Below are positions 11,401-19,024 of a stretch of DNA of 64,000 bases, one piece after another (position 1 is the stretch's first letter; every line of letters starts with the position of its first letter). A program made the position numbers and the translations under genes. Below the pieces are notes generated by a model, which had not been told where the DNA came from, made no database searches, and worked only from the letters and a program-made list of their open reading frames with translations. Source of the DNA: JAUVKT01 sp942491535 (GTDB lineage: Bacteria > Bacteroidota > Bacteroidia > Bacteroidales > VadinHA17); contig CALOBV010000026.1 in NCBI GenBank assembly GCA_942491535.1, forward strand, positions 186,001 to 250,000, in the 5' to 3' direction.

Positions 11401-13973
11401 CCACTTTGTATTTCATATACTGCGAAAAAGCTTTGTGCACTGTATGCATAAGTATCTCTATAGAAATCATTTACACCGTCAAAACTAACAACGGGAAAGC
11501 CGTTTACTACGTTATCATTAAATACTGCCTGGTTGCCTGCAGTACCCTGTGAAGCATTCCTTGCATTGCCCGAGACATCATTCCACTGCGGGAGGTTTAC
11601 ACCATCGGCAACACTGGTAATTGAATCTGCTCTTAGCCACAATTCATTAGATAAGTTAGATCCAACTCCGCCGGGACCTGAATAACCAAATACTGCATCG
11701 TTATCGAGTATAGCATAGGTATGAGTTGTCTGGGCTCCTATGGCACCATTTGTAACATTATTAATAGTTATCAGAACCGTCTCTACAGGCTCAGCTGTTG
11801 GGTCATCGGTTACAGTAAAGACAATACTGGCACTGAGATTTCCTGCCGGGATAATTACAGATCCATTGTTTAGGTCGTGATCACCATCAATTGTTGCTGT
11901 CCCGGATACTGTATAATCTACTGTAACATCCAGGAGTGATATAGCGGATAGCTCAACAGATACTGATACGGGGTTTACAGACTCATCACCTTCTGATGCT
12001 GCCGTACTAAACTGCGCAAATGGATTTCCATCATTATCCAGGATTGTCAGAGTGTGCTCAGTCGGATTAGTAGATGAAAGGTTACCATTTTGAGGATTAA
12101 ACAGTTTTATTACTATTGTTTCATCCAGCTCATCATAAGGATCGTCAGTCAGATCAACAGTGAATGTGGTATTCAATGCCAGGGGTGCAATAGTAGCAGT
12201 ACCAGTAGCAAGTGTAAAATCCGTTCCTCCTCCGCTTGCTGTACCTCCTATTACCTGGTAGTCGACAAATGTTGGATTAGTAGGATCGTGTGTTCCCGGG
12301 GGAATTTCCACCTGAATGGCTACAGTTCCAGCTCCCTCGTCAAATGAAGATGAGGCAAGGCTGAAGGACAGTTTCCTGAGGTTATCATCATCATTGATTG
12401 TATAGGTAAGAGGGTGTTCTGTTCCGAGGGTATAGCCGGCTGGTAAGTTTGAGAGACTAACTGTAAAATCTTCGTCAGATTCTACAGTACCATCTGCCGT
12501 AATGGTAAAATTAAGAGTCAGAGATTGAGTACCTGCAAGGATTGTCCCTGTAGTAAGTGGAATTGCGTTATAATCTGATCCTGCCAGTGCAGTTCCATCT
12601 GCCGTGGCATAATCAACATTTATATTATTTATTGGAATGAAATTAATTACTATATCTGCACTTGTGCTGCCTGTCTCGAATTCATTTACATCTGCATCTT
12701 CAAATTGTATAGTAGGTATGGCTGTCCCGATTGCAAGGTAATTTCCGTTTGCAGGATCAATATTATCGACTAAAAAGTACTGATCAGCTCCGGGTGACTC
12801 CATTTCGTAGACCTGGCAACCAGATGTAAAATCACCATCATCATCCTGCAGCAGGACAAATCGGGTATATGATGCCGGCCTGGCCGGGAACAAGGTGGTA
12901 TCAAAGGTAACAGTAAAGCTACCTATATCGCCAGTTTCCTCCAGAATCCACTCCCTTGCCAGTCTCTGCACATTGAAAGATTCAGCTGCTAACTCAGATA
13001 CTGACCAGGCACTTATACCCTGGTTATTATATGCTGTAAAAAGATATTCATCATTATCCAGATTGGATGGATTGCTTAATTGCAGAATACCATCTGAGTA
13101 TGCTGCATTGTGTTCCTCTCCACCGTTGCGGCCTATACCTGCCAGTCCATTGGGATATGAAGCTTCATTTGAATAGAAATCAATTCCGGCACCGGAAATA
13201 TCTATGCCATATTTTGAAGAGATGTAGTTTTCAAGAATTATCCTCTCAGCGTTATTTATGTCATAATCGAAGACAATTATCTCGGCAATATCGCCTCCAA
13301 ACTGGTGAGCACCGATACCATGGATCCCTGTAGGACTGGAATATAGTGAACCAAGAGTTTGAATAGTAAGTGCTTTCTGAGCTGAATATTCTGCAGTTAT
13401 TAGCTCAAAAACGTCATCTGTGTACGCCTGTACATTTGAATTAGAAACAGGACCTGTATAAATAGCACCGTCGAGACCATAAAATGCAGTGGTCCCACTA
13501 CCAGTCGTGCCATCGAAACTAAAGCCCTTATTGTTGATTGTTCTGGCATCAAGAGCAACATGAACACCTTCATCATAGCTACCCCATAGCTGGCCAAGGT
13601 CAGTAACTAACTGCAGACTTGAAGAGACCCTGTATACAATAAGTACAGATCTGGCGTTATATGTGTGAGCATTCAGGAAAAAGTCATTAGTACCGTCAAA
13701 GCGTACCACCGGATATGAGTTCAGTGCATTGCTAATAAAGACGGGCCTATAGGCAGGTGTTGCCTGAGAAGCAAAATGGTTATTACCGGAATTATCAGGC
13801 CATGAAATATTTACAGGAGAACCTGAGGTCACTCCTGTTATATCATGAGCCCTTAGCCACAACGGATTTGTGGCCGGAGATCCAACCCCGGCAGGCCCCG
13901 TCTGACCCGATAAACTGAAATAATTAAGAAATAAAAATAGAATCGCCAGTAAGAATTTCGTACTTCGTCTCAT
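5391..13973 (-). CDS. Giant secreted LamG/Calx-beta repeat protein, N-terminal part
   Basis: The 2860-codon frame begins with a signal peptide (basic MRRSTK, hydrophobic core, SGQ at about residue 24). It is built of repeated modules, each opening with G-P-G/A-G-V and a W-L-R motif. A LamG/concanavalin-like domain of about 230 residues follows, then a GIG...GHN...REW block resembling Bacteroidota domains of unknown function, then one to three Calx-beta repeats ending in TI-DND. Modules start near residues 25, 761, 1261, 1996 and 2738. Calx-beta repeats bind Ca2+ and LamG-like folds usually bind glycans, so a cell-surface adhesin is likely. The last 10 residues are out of frame: comparison with the next module shows one base missing in a T run near 5420. 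The intended protein exceeds 4650 residues. Confidence 0.85.
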   Translation of the reverse strand: MRRSTKFLLAILFLFLNYFSLSGQTGPAGVGSPATNPLWLRAHDITGVTSGSPVNISWPDNSGNNHFASQATPAYRPVFISNALNSYPVVRFDGTNDFFLNAHTYNARSVLIVYRVSSSLQLVTDLGQLWGSYDEGVHVALDARTINNKGFSFDGTTGSGTTAFYGLDGAIYTGPVSNSNVQAYTDDVFELITAEYSAQKALTIQTLGSLYSSPTGIHGIGAHQFGGDIAEIIVFDYDINNAERIILENYISSKYGIDISGAGIDFYSNEASYPNGLAGIGRNGGEEHNAAYSDGILQLSNPSNLDNDEYLFTAYNNQGISAWSVSELAAESFNVQRLAREWILEETGDIGSFTVTFDTTLFPARPASYTRFVLLQDDDGDFTSGCQVYEMESPGADQYFLVDNIDPANGNYLAIGTAIPTIQFEDADVNEFETGSTSADIVINFIPINNINVDYATADGTALAGSDYNAIPLTTGTILAGTQSLTLNFTITADGTVESDEDFTVSLSNLPAGYTLGTEHPLTYTINDDDNLRKLSFSLASSSFDEGAGTVAIQVEIPPGTHDPTNPTFVDYQVIGGTASGGGTDFTLATGTATIAPLALNTTFTVDLTDDPYDELDETIVIKLFNPQNGNLSSTNPTEHTLTILDNDGNPFAQFSTAASEGDESVNPVSVSVELSAISLLDVTVDYTVSGTATIDGDHDLNNGSVIIPAGNLSASIVFTVTDDPTAEPVETVLITINNVTNGAIGAQTTHTYAILDNDAVFGYSGPGGVGSNLSNELWLRADSITSVADGVNLPQWNDVSGNARNASQGTAGNQAVFNDNVVNGFPVVSFDGVNDFYRDTYAYSAQSFFAVYEIQSGVQQSGDLGQLWGNYADYIHVALDGRDVGVFSFDGGGDTKARFAMDGSAFSASYFEDSPNSHANAWSYDQFELVSVEFQSITSLTQQVLGSLISPTMYYGGNIAEILVYNEALNQTRRNIVESYLGAKYALTVASDKYGSHAGYYYDVAGIGIESATDFHQDAMSSNILRINNPVGFDNGDYLLFGHNNDDYTTWTAIETPADSLKRIAREWYISETNDISSVDVLFSSSMIPALPAGGSSYYLLVDDDGDFSAGTNAYLLTLNGSFYEAEGVSLDDGDYISLATNGVTLEFTLVNSAFSEASGLVQVRVDMTAILGADVDFDFIVSGGTATGGGTDYTISASPGTISAGSTSTTIDITLTDDPDIETDESIIIQLSAISSGDASLGTVLEHTLTIADNDFDGYEGPGGVGDLNNNKLWLRTDSLIGFADDDPVSAWADFSGNSNDFAQVAGADQPLYKTAIINGKPVIRFDGTSDFITGPSIISGNIGRTIFILSKMTSSTGSFDGLLMNLDYPQTGGSGTTYSITPEVAVRVNGNRVFNENFGTTDFRLLTIRNAAGANVTAVEAYLEGVSLSQASASSAVINTGINGTSLGWSDHVTDYFDGDMAEVIIYNNELNNTQRIIVENYLGTKYGLDLSSSSHDYYSYESTNSEDLAGIGQYAAADYHTAAQSAGMVRISNASSLEAGDYLLFAHDNGDFSSWVNIEVPADSIRRIAREWRFDETNDIGTVTLTVDPALLPAAYPGYTFWSAWLDSDGDFTSGSRAVPLSFNGSEWEAANVNIQDGDYLTVGLIQPFVEFNLNSIFSTENISPVAIEVSLNYAVSQDVTVDYSVYGGTATGGGTDYTLAPGTLTITAGTLSSSFNVIVIDDSDIETDETVFIRLSNPSAGLDIGAQDSTVLNISDNDNIRTIDFTLAASSGPESDATADLTVRLNTIDAVNPTTVDYIVTGGTATGGGVDYTLAAGTATVLPGDISTIIQISVVDELIYENNETVEVSLSNPTNANLGTNNIHTYTIINDDSQPVLRFEISASSTSEGAGIANIRAILSAATGSDISFDYIDIAGGTATSGIDYSITPVTLTIPAGDTATSFAVTLIDDADIETEETAVFRLQNLVGTGALMGAPAEIEHTLTITDNDYTGFRGPGGVGDSQNNKLWLSADSNVVVSGTNVLNWLDLSGNANHATNLAPGQEPDLISSEINGRNVIRFDDNGGTNGDYLGANLSLGISGSGASTVFMVAKNTTTSDQDNTGLFIGQSPGTGGTVRHYGLEYNLAIRFNNGNRIFDDGFTQDNWRIGTIRNFATAQYGQYEGFIDGVYLGQSASSGPTSIPATADDFYYLGAGLGTSTTFSSARYFEGDMAEMIAYNIYLNNAQINIVNNYLSTKYNLPISLDLYSYDATYGEDLAGIGREAADTIHTAAMSANILLISNALGLDDDEYLMFGHNGDTLGTWVSAELPTGSIRRMAREWRVDETGDVGSLTVSIDTMFLPAKPAEYSNYLLMVDTDGDFSSGATMYPMQLTGDFYQVSGLNLNDGDYIGIALSRPEIEYTLATDNGFEDASPALIEVSLNFPVSTDISVDYAVSGGSASGADYSLPGSSVNIVAGNTSANISLNITDDALVETDETVIIDISNPSAGYLGTITQHTYTINDNDNPRTAEFTAMPATGSGDEGTTPVLIEVGLSAVNPDADSKIAYEATGGTAVDGSDFFFANDTLVIPQGSLTANIPLSIIDDGVFENAETIEIELIGTGSLNTNLGANNLFTFTITDNDAAPSIQFNSASGGGSESFQTVSVGLQLSAVSALNASVDYAITGLSATGGLDFNLASGTLTIPAGQTTDSVLVTIIDDILEESAENLLITLSGEVNCTLGANSTFTYTIQDDDGLGWEGPGGVANFNQNKVWLNASDAGSLINGSSVDIWPDVTTNGHDASQSLAGQRPLFLENMWNSRPVVQFNSGLSQFLNIPDDADINTGGPYDKKSIIVSFRTGADVNTRQVFMKKVEGLED

Positions 13974-14388
13974 ATCTAGTTAGGTTCACTGTTTCGTTAT
14001 AGTCTTGACTACTAATTTATTACAACGTAATAAGCCCCAATGCCGGCAATATTCTTCCAATACGCGGAACTGGTCGTTTTTAGGTCTGTTAAAAATAATT
14101 AATTAATTTAATTAACATATAATATCAGACGCTCATTTATTCATATTCTGAAGACATTTAAATTACGATTTAAGTTGCATTTGTTTATCATACAATAAGC
14201 ACCTTTTATCACAACTTTTTCACAGTTAATAAAAAAAGAATTCCTGAGATTTTAAAACATGAAAATTTACCTGGCCGGTAATTATTATCAATTTTTGTTT
14301 ATAAACTTTGATATTACTTTATATCTCTCTGTTTATCTGCGACTTACAAGAAACAACAATTGGTCTGAAATAATATAAGGAACTTTTG
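13974..14388. other. AT-rich intergenic region upstream of the giant gene
   Basis: About 415 bp lie between the start of the giant surface-protein gene and the tRNA promoter. The stretch is strongly AT-rich, with several T and A runs, and has no convincing ORF. The promoter of the giant gene should lie here, but I found no good TAnnTTTG element on the minus strand. Confidence 0.5.
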
Positions 14389-14420
14389 TTTGCACAAAAA
14401 ATATTTATCTTATATATTTG
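14389..14420 (+). promoter_or_regulatory. Bacteroidota-type promoter of tRNA-Val
   Basis: TTTG at 14389-14392 and TATATTTG at 14413-14420 are separated by 20 bp. This matches the Bacteroidota sigma-ABfr consensus (-33 TTTG, -7 TAnnTTTG). The predicted transcription start falls a few bases before the mature tRNA at 14433. Confidence 0.85.
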
Positions 14421-14432
14421 CACTCCGTTTTC

Positions 14433-14507
14433 GGGCGATTAGCTCAGCTGGTTCAGAGCACCTGCCTTACAAGCAGGGGGTCACTGGTTCGAATCCAGTA
14501 TCGCCCA
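14433..14507 (+). tRNA. tRNA-Val (anticodon TAC)
   Basis: A full cloverleaf is visible. The acceptor stem GGGCGAT pairs with ATCGCCC and the D-arm contains TAGCTCAGCTGGTTCAGAGC. The anticodon stem is CCTGC/GCAGG with loop CTTACAA, giving anticodon TAC (valine, GTA codons). The T-arm is ACTGG-TTCGAAT-CCAGT. The 3' CCA is not encoded. The gene stands alone, with its own promoter just upstream and a hairpin terminator 10 bp downstream. Confidence 0.95.
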
Positions 14508-14516
14508 CGAAAACTT

Positions 14517-14549
14517 AAACCGGTCCCGAGTATTCGGGATCGGTTTTTT
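14517..14549 (+). terminator. Rho-independent terminator of tRNA-Val
   Basis: A hairpin with a stem of 10 or more bp (CCGGTCCCGA / TCGGGATCGG, one G-T pair, loop GTAT) is followed directly by six T residues. It lies just downstream of the tRNA. Confidence 0.85.
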
Positions 14550-15029
14550 GTTTTCTACGCCGTCGTATGCGTCGAAGCTTGCTTACGTAAGCGAGGATGA
14601 AGTTAGATCCCCACCAAAGGGGGAAAAAAACGTCGAAGAGCTGCGTAGCAGCTTCGGTTTTTGTGCTGTTAGGGCCCCCAGATGGATCACCGAGTCCCGA
14701 GGATTCGGGGGAGGTAATCCAGGTATTTACATCCCCCTACCCCGGTTGACTTCGTGCAGTCGTCGAGCTTTAATTCAAAGGGGGTTGAATTGTTAAACCG
14801 AACAGGATGAGTTTGCGTAATGCAAGCGAATACTGTGAGCTCGGCGAAGCCAATTGTTAAATCGTTGAAGGGTTGAGGTGTTTAAAATCGTCAGTAATTT
14901 CTTACAATCTTACAATCTTAGAAATCTTTAATCTTCCAATCCTAAGAACCAGCCCCTTAGATCATCAGGTAAACTCTTAGCATCTTCGTTTTTTATTGGG
15001 TTGAACTGGGGTTGAAGTTATGGGAAAGG
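14550..15029. other. Noncoding region with small hairpins and a repeat block
   Basis: This stretch lies between the tRNA terminator and the 3' end of the TPR gene. The short ORFs in it do not look coding. It contains several imperfect inverted repeats: GCTTACGTAAGC at about 14581-14592, AGCTGC-GTA-GCAGCT at about 14639-14653 followed by a T run, and CCGAGGATTCGG at about 14699-14710. Pieces resemble the tRNA terminator stem. It ends with the oriented CTTACAAT repeat block at 14881. I see no promoter or known RNA family. Confidence 0.45.
14881..14941 (-). repeat. Dispersed block with 2 copies of CTTACAAT
   Basis: The block runs TTTAAAATCG, CAGTAATTT, then CTTACAAT twice, then CTTAGAAATCTTTAAT. 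The same block recurs at 17092-17168 with four copies of the octamer. Both lie just downstream of the 3' end of a minus-strand gene. Read on the minus strand the unit is ATTGTAAG, which contains TAA. Confidence 0.8.
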
Positions 15030-16931
15030 TTACTGTTCCCTATTCTGTTTGGCAAGAGCTTGTTCGACTTCTTTTATCTTGAGGAAATGATCATGATCAT
15101 ACTTTGGTCTCTCATCCCAAGATTCTTTCAGCAGTTCCAGAGCCTCTTCCTCATTGCTATTTAAATGGAGGCTCAGACCTTTTAGATACCTGGTAAACCA
15201 GTTAGAGTGATTGGTATACAAATCATTTATTAGCTCAATACTCTCTGAACTGTTGATATCATTAGTGACTAGGAATGTTGCCAGATCCCTCTTACTTGAA
15301 TAGCTTTGCGGATTCAAATCAAATGACCAACGCAAATAATATTCAGCACTATCCTGAATCCCAGCATATGAATAAAGATCACCCAGTCCGCTATTCAAGA
15401 GATCCTCAGTGTATACACCTGATTCTTTGAGTATTGTTATTAGTTGATTTTTATATTTGTTCGAGCTGGATATATTACCCTGCGAAAGAGAACACATCAG
15501 TTGGTACTGAGTTATAACAGGATCTGAGCTAATCTTATACGCCATTTCATATAATTCATTCTCTCTATCATGATTGCCCAATTCATGATAAGCAAGCCCA
15601 AGTTCTACGTACGGCCAGAAAAATTTACCCCATGGACCCCATTTATTATCTAACTCTATGTACCTTTCATATGCTTCAATGCATTTTTCATAATTCTGAA
15701 CACGTAAATATGCATCGCCAAGAAAATTCCAGGTCACGCGGGACTCGGGATCCAGCTCTATTAGCTGATGGTAATAGTTAATTCCTCCATATAGATCTTT
15801 CTCCAGGCGGAGTTTAAAACCTTCCATTGTTATCCTATGATACTCAGGTAGATTATCTATATATTGGTATGCAATATTAAAAATGCTATCTGCTTTGAAC
15901 TTATTCCCCAATTCATAATTTGTTACAGACAATCCGAACAGAGCAACTGCAAAAGTGGAATCATGCTTAATGGATTTTTCAAATGAGCTAATGGCGTATA
16001 AAAACTTATTATTGAAAGAATGTTTTATTCCTTCGATATAATACCTGTATGCTTCGGAGTTTTGGGTGGTTATCATTGTTCTTACATCATGATCAATTCC
16101 TTCTCCCAGCACCATTGTAATGAGGTAATCCATAAGCAAAACTGAAATTGAATCTTCCATTTCAATTAGGTCGTCACCTTCTACCTGGAATGACTCTATT
16201 GCATCTTGGGTTTCAGTATTTATTAGCTGTATGTTTAATCTGTAGTTGTCTCTGGCGGGCACAATACTACCTATAATAGTAACCTTGGCATTAAGTTGTT
16301 TGGATATATTTAACCCCACCTCAGGAGATAAGGATGCGTATTCAACATTGCCTTTACTTTGAATAAACCCATAAACAGTACTAAATTGTCTGACATTTAA
16401 TTCTTTAGAGCTTGTTAGGTCATTAATCAGCTCATCCTGTATAGCCTCCTGGTAAAAATTAAATAATGTGTCATTTGTTAAATTCCTTATAGGCATCACA
16501 GCAACTGAGATCCTTCCATCCTCATCCCTGATACCTCTAAACTTATCTTTATTGAATATTTTAGGATAAACAAGTATCAGAACAACAACAAGTAATATAC
16601 CAATAATTACATCACTTACCCGCAGCTTTCTTTTAACTGGGGCTGAAATAGTTTCTTTAAGCTTAATGACCTTAGCTGATTCTGTTTTTTTTATTCCATC
16701 AGGGGTTACATCAAATATCCAGGAAATAATAACCGTAACAAAAAATCCTATTATAAGGAGAATCGATACAAAGTTGATAGTCCAATCCGGCAGTCCCCAT
16801 GGTTCAGCTACAATAGATGTTAATTCAAGGATTACATAGGATGAAGCTAAATATCCAATAATTACACGAACAACCTTTCTTCGCTTTAATTCCTCCCAGA
16901 ACTTAAATGGATTATCAGGTTTATTAGCCAT
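15030..16931 (-). CDS. Membrane-anchored FlgO/TolB-like TPR protein
   Basis: The N-terminus (residues 1-120) has an FWEELKRRKVVRV motif and three hydrophobic segments (about 22-42, 50-72, 105-124). This N-terminal type is known from TPR proteins related to adenylate-cyclase and CadC-like regulators, but no cyclase or DNA-binding domain is present here. Residues about 140-270 resemble a FlgO/TolB-N domain (ISVAVMPIRNLTND, DELINDLTSSKELNVRQFST). Residues about 300-600 form TPR repeats (SSFEKSIKHDSTFAVALFGL; FLGDAYLRVQNYEKCIEAYE). A signalling or scaffolding role at the inner membrane is inference; substrate and partner are unknown. The ATG start is supported by the conserved N-terminal motif. 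The gene is monocistronic, with an oriented octamer repeat downstream. Confidence 0.8.
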   Translation of the reverse strand: MANKPDNPFKFWEELKRRKVVRVIIGYLASSYVILELTSIVAEPWGLPDWTINFVSILLIIGFFVTVIISWIFDVTPDGIKKTESAKVIKLKETISAPVKRKLRVSDVIIGILLVVVLILVYPKIFNKDKFRGIRDEDGRISVAVMPIRNLTNDTLFNFYQEAIQDELINDLTSSKELNVRQFSTVYGFIQSKGNVEYASLSPEVGLNISKQLNAKVTIIGSIVPARDNYRLNIQLINTETQDAIESFQVEGDDLIEMEDSISVLLMDYLITMVLGEGIDHDVRTMITTQNSEAYRYYIEGIKHSFNNKFLYAISSFEKSIKHDSTFAVALFGLSVTNYELGNKFKADSIFNIAYQYIDNLPEYHRITMEGFKLRLEKDLYGGINYYHQLIELDPESRVTWNFLGDAYLRVQNYEKCIEAYERYIELDNKWGPWGKFFWPYVELGLAYHELGNHDRENELYEMAYKISSDPVITQYQLMCSLSQGNISSSNKYKNQLITILKESGVYTEDLLNSGLGDLYSYAGIQDSAEYYLRWSFDLNPQSYSSKRDLATFLVTNDINSSESIELINDLYTNHSNWFTRYLKGLSLHLNSNEEEALELLKESWDERPKYDHDHFLKIKEVEQALAKQNREQ

Positions 16932-17091
16932 AGCGGTTAGGTTTGGATATATAAATATAAATCAACTGACTGTTAATGACAAATTTATATGAAGACAGTT
17001 AAGATGTTAAGAAAGTTGAGCATTCGGCCTGAAGCCTCACTGTTGAGAATGAGTTGAGAGTGAGTTTAAATAAGGTTTAAAGATTGAAAGG

Positions 17092-17168
17092 TTTAAAATC
17101 GGCAGTAATTTCTTACAATCTTACAATCTTACAATCTTACAATCTTAGAAATCTTTAATTTTTCAATC
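17092..17168 (-). repeat. Dispersed block with 4 copies of CTTACAAT
   Basis: This is the same block as at 14881-14941 (TTTAAAATCGGCAGTAATTT, octamers, CTTAGAAATCTTTAATT), but with four tandem octamers instead of two. It ends about 25 bp from the stop codon of the minus-strand acyltransferase. Copy-number variation between the two blocks suggests slippage. Confidence 0.85.
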
Positions 17169-17191
17169 AAAAAACACAAAGCACTCAAACC

Positions 17192-17923
17192 TTATTCAAT
17201 AACAGCGACGTTCCATGATTTCAGCTTAGTGCCTATAAATTCTATAACTTTTCTATGGGCCTGTTTACCAGAGTCCTCAACATCCATTGGTTCGCCAAAT
17301 TCTATGAAAATATTATTGTTTTTCCTATCCAGAGGTCCAAGTTCAGAAACCAGCCTTCCCTTTTTCCAGTAATCTGTTTTAATCGCAACCGGAAGGAGTT
17401 TAACATTATTCTTTTTAGCAAGCTTAACAGCAAGAGAATTAAACTCACTTATTTTCAGATATGGCTTACGGGTACTCTGAGGGAAAACAACTATTGATGT
17501 GCCTGCCGTCAGATGTTCTGAACCCTTATTCAGTACAATCAATAGATCATTCTTTGAATTGTCCCTTGATACTACCACCGGGTTAACAGACCTCATAATA
17601 GGGCCAAACAGAGGGAGACGTACCAGGCTGTCTTTTACAACGAAGCTGGCATCCAGGAGAGGCACAATCAGCACCGGGAAAACCAGTGTCTCAAGAGTAC
17701 TCATATGGTTGCTTACAAATACAAGCGGTTCATTTAGATTTCTCAAGTTATCTAATCCTGTCACATTAAATATACCACCACTTTTTTCAAGTAATCTCAT
17801 TATATCAGCCGAGGAACGTGACCACTCATTCCAATCGTACTTACCGTCAAGAGCAAGCCTGCGTGACCTAAAACTATTCCGGATAACCGTATAAAGAAGA
17901 TAAACCTTGACCTTCGAAACCAT
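17192..17923 (-). CDS. PlsC-family acyltransferase with variant motifs
   Basis: The protein has 243 residues, the usual size for the 1-acyl-glycerol-3-phosphate acyltransferase (PlsC/LPLAT) family, which acylates lysophospholipids or related acceptors at the inner membrane. The catalytic block is SNHMSTLE (His73, Glu78), so HX4E replaces the usual HX4D. The second block, normally FPEGTRS, reads FPQSTR (147-152). The first hydrophobic stretch is weak and N-terminal. The altered motifs suggest a different acceptor or a divergent subgroup; loss of activity is possible but not shown. The gene is not part of an obvious operon, and its start ATG is the first in a conserved-looking frame. Confidence 0.75.
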   Translation of the reverse strand: MVSKVKVYLLYTVIRNSFRSRRLALDGKYDWNEWSRSSADIMRLLEKSGGIFNVTGLDNLRNLNEPLVFVSNHMSTLETLVFPVLIVPLLDASFVVKDSLVRLPLFGPIMRSVNPVVVSRDNSKNDLLIVLNKGSEHLTAGTSIVVFPQSTRKPYLKISEFNSLAVKLAKKNNVKLLPVAIKTDYWKKGRLVSELGPLDRKNNNIFIEFGEPMDVEDSGKQAHRKVIEFIGTKLKSWNVAVIE

Positions 17924-18124
17924 CCTCTTAGTCCGGAGGGATATTTTGAAACATCTGTGCGATAACTGTTTTCAGGGAAATACTGCTTTTTCACTCTTCT
18001 TATTAAATTATTAAGTGACCAAATTTATAATATTTAGCAGTAATGCTTCATAATATATAGCATTTTTATCGGGCTTTCAGATTTTAATCATATATTCCAG
18101 AGCTCAATAATAGCTTATCCAGGA

Positions 18125-19024
18125 ATGAAAAATATTAGTAGAAAGACCTTTATAAAAAAGACAGGAGCCGGGCTGGCCGGGCTCACAATATTACCAGGAA
18201 TAGGTGTTTACGGTACAGCTGCCGTCAAAACCCTTATTCCACTGGGCAACACTGGGATTAAGGTAACACCTCTGTGTTTTGGAGCTTCCAGAGCAAAGGA
18301 TGAAGCACTTATTAATTATGCGCTGGAAAAAGATATTAACTTCCTGGATACAGGCAGGGCTTATGCAAGAGGAAATAATGAACGCCTGGTTGGCAGGGTA
18401 ATAAAGGACAGAAGAAAGGAAATAGTTGTGCAGTCAAAAATGTATCTGAAAGCCGATGAACTGAATTACGATGGAAAGGGGAAGAGAGGTTCAGATGAGA
18501 TTAAAGATATTCTGAATAAAAGGATTGAGGAGAGCCTGGAAGCCCTTGATACTGATTATATTGACATAATGCTTTACCACAGCGCTGACAATGAAACCCT
18601 TACATTCCATGATGCTGTTTTGAAATTCTATGATGACATGAAGTCTGAGGGAATCATCAAAGCACACGGCTTCTCATCGCATGATTATGAACTGAATCTT
18701 GTAAAAAGAAATAACAGGGATCTGTTTTATGACGTAATTATGCACCCCTTTAATTTCAGCGGTGGATTTACTCATTCTCTGTCTAAATGGAAAGCGAATT
18801 GGGATCAGGATATGTTAATTGAATTATTGGAAGAGGCCACAAGCAAAGGAACTGGAATAGTAGCAATGAAAACATGTTCAGCAGGTGCATACGATCCTGA
18901 AGAAAACGGGTCGCCAAATTTCAGAAATGCAGTCGACTGGGTACTTCAAAAAGAATACATCCACTCTGCAGCTATTGCCATGTCAAGTTATGACCAGGTA
19001 GATGAGCATACCGGGGAGGCATAG
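18125..19024 (+). CDS. Tat-signal aldo/keto reductase, C-terminus shortened
   Basis: The N-terminus SRKTFIKKTGAGLAGLTILP looks like a Tat-type leader (basic region, Gly/Ala-rich hydrophobic core). An aldo/keto reductase barrel follows: IPLGNTGIKVTPLCFGAS, the Asp/Tyr pair in NFLDTGRAYARGN, the Lys in VVQSKMYL and the His in IDIMLYHSAD. This is the expected catalytic tetrad. A periplasmic NADP-independent or oxidoreductase role is possible, but the substrate is unknown. The protein has 299 residues and ends at DQVDEHTGEA, where relatives usually continue with further helix. Its last codon and TAG stop are made by the first unit of the GGGCATA tandem repeat, so the 3' end was probably replaced. 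Confidence 0.75.
   Translation: MKNISRKTFIKKTGAGLAGLTILPGIGVYGTAAVKTLIPLGNTGIKVTPLCFGASRAKDEALINYALEKDINFLDTGRAYARGNNERLVGRVIKDRRKEIVVQSKMYLKADELNYDGKGKRGSDEIKDILNKRIEESLEALDTDYIDIMLYHSADNETLTFHDAVLKFYDDMKSEGIIKAHGFSSHDYELNLVKRNNRDLFYDVIMHPFNFSGGFTHSLSKWKANWDQDMLIELLEEATSKGTGIVAMKTCSAGAYDPEENGSPNFRNAVDWVLQKEYIHSAAIAMSSYDQVDEHTGEA

Noticed and set aside
14418..14600. Plus-strand ORF of 60 codons over the tRNA
   Set aside because: It spans the tRNA and its terminator; this is structural RNA sequence, not protein.
14548..14796. Plus-strand ORF of 82 codons downstream of the tRNA
   Set aside because: Composition is that of hairpin-rich intergenic DNA, with no ribosome-binding site or recognisable domain.
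15030..16931. Adenylate/guanylate cyclase
   Set aside because: The N-terminus is of the type found with cyclases, but no catalytic cyclase domain is present; the rest is FlgO/TolB-like plus TPR.
17092..17168. CRISPR-like array
   Set aside because: The units are 8 bp and directly adjacent, with no spacers and no cas genes nearby.
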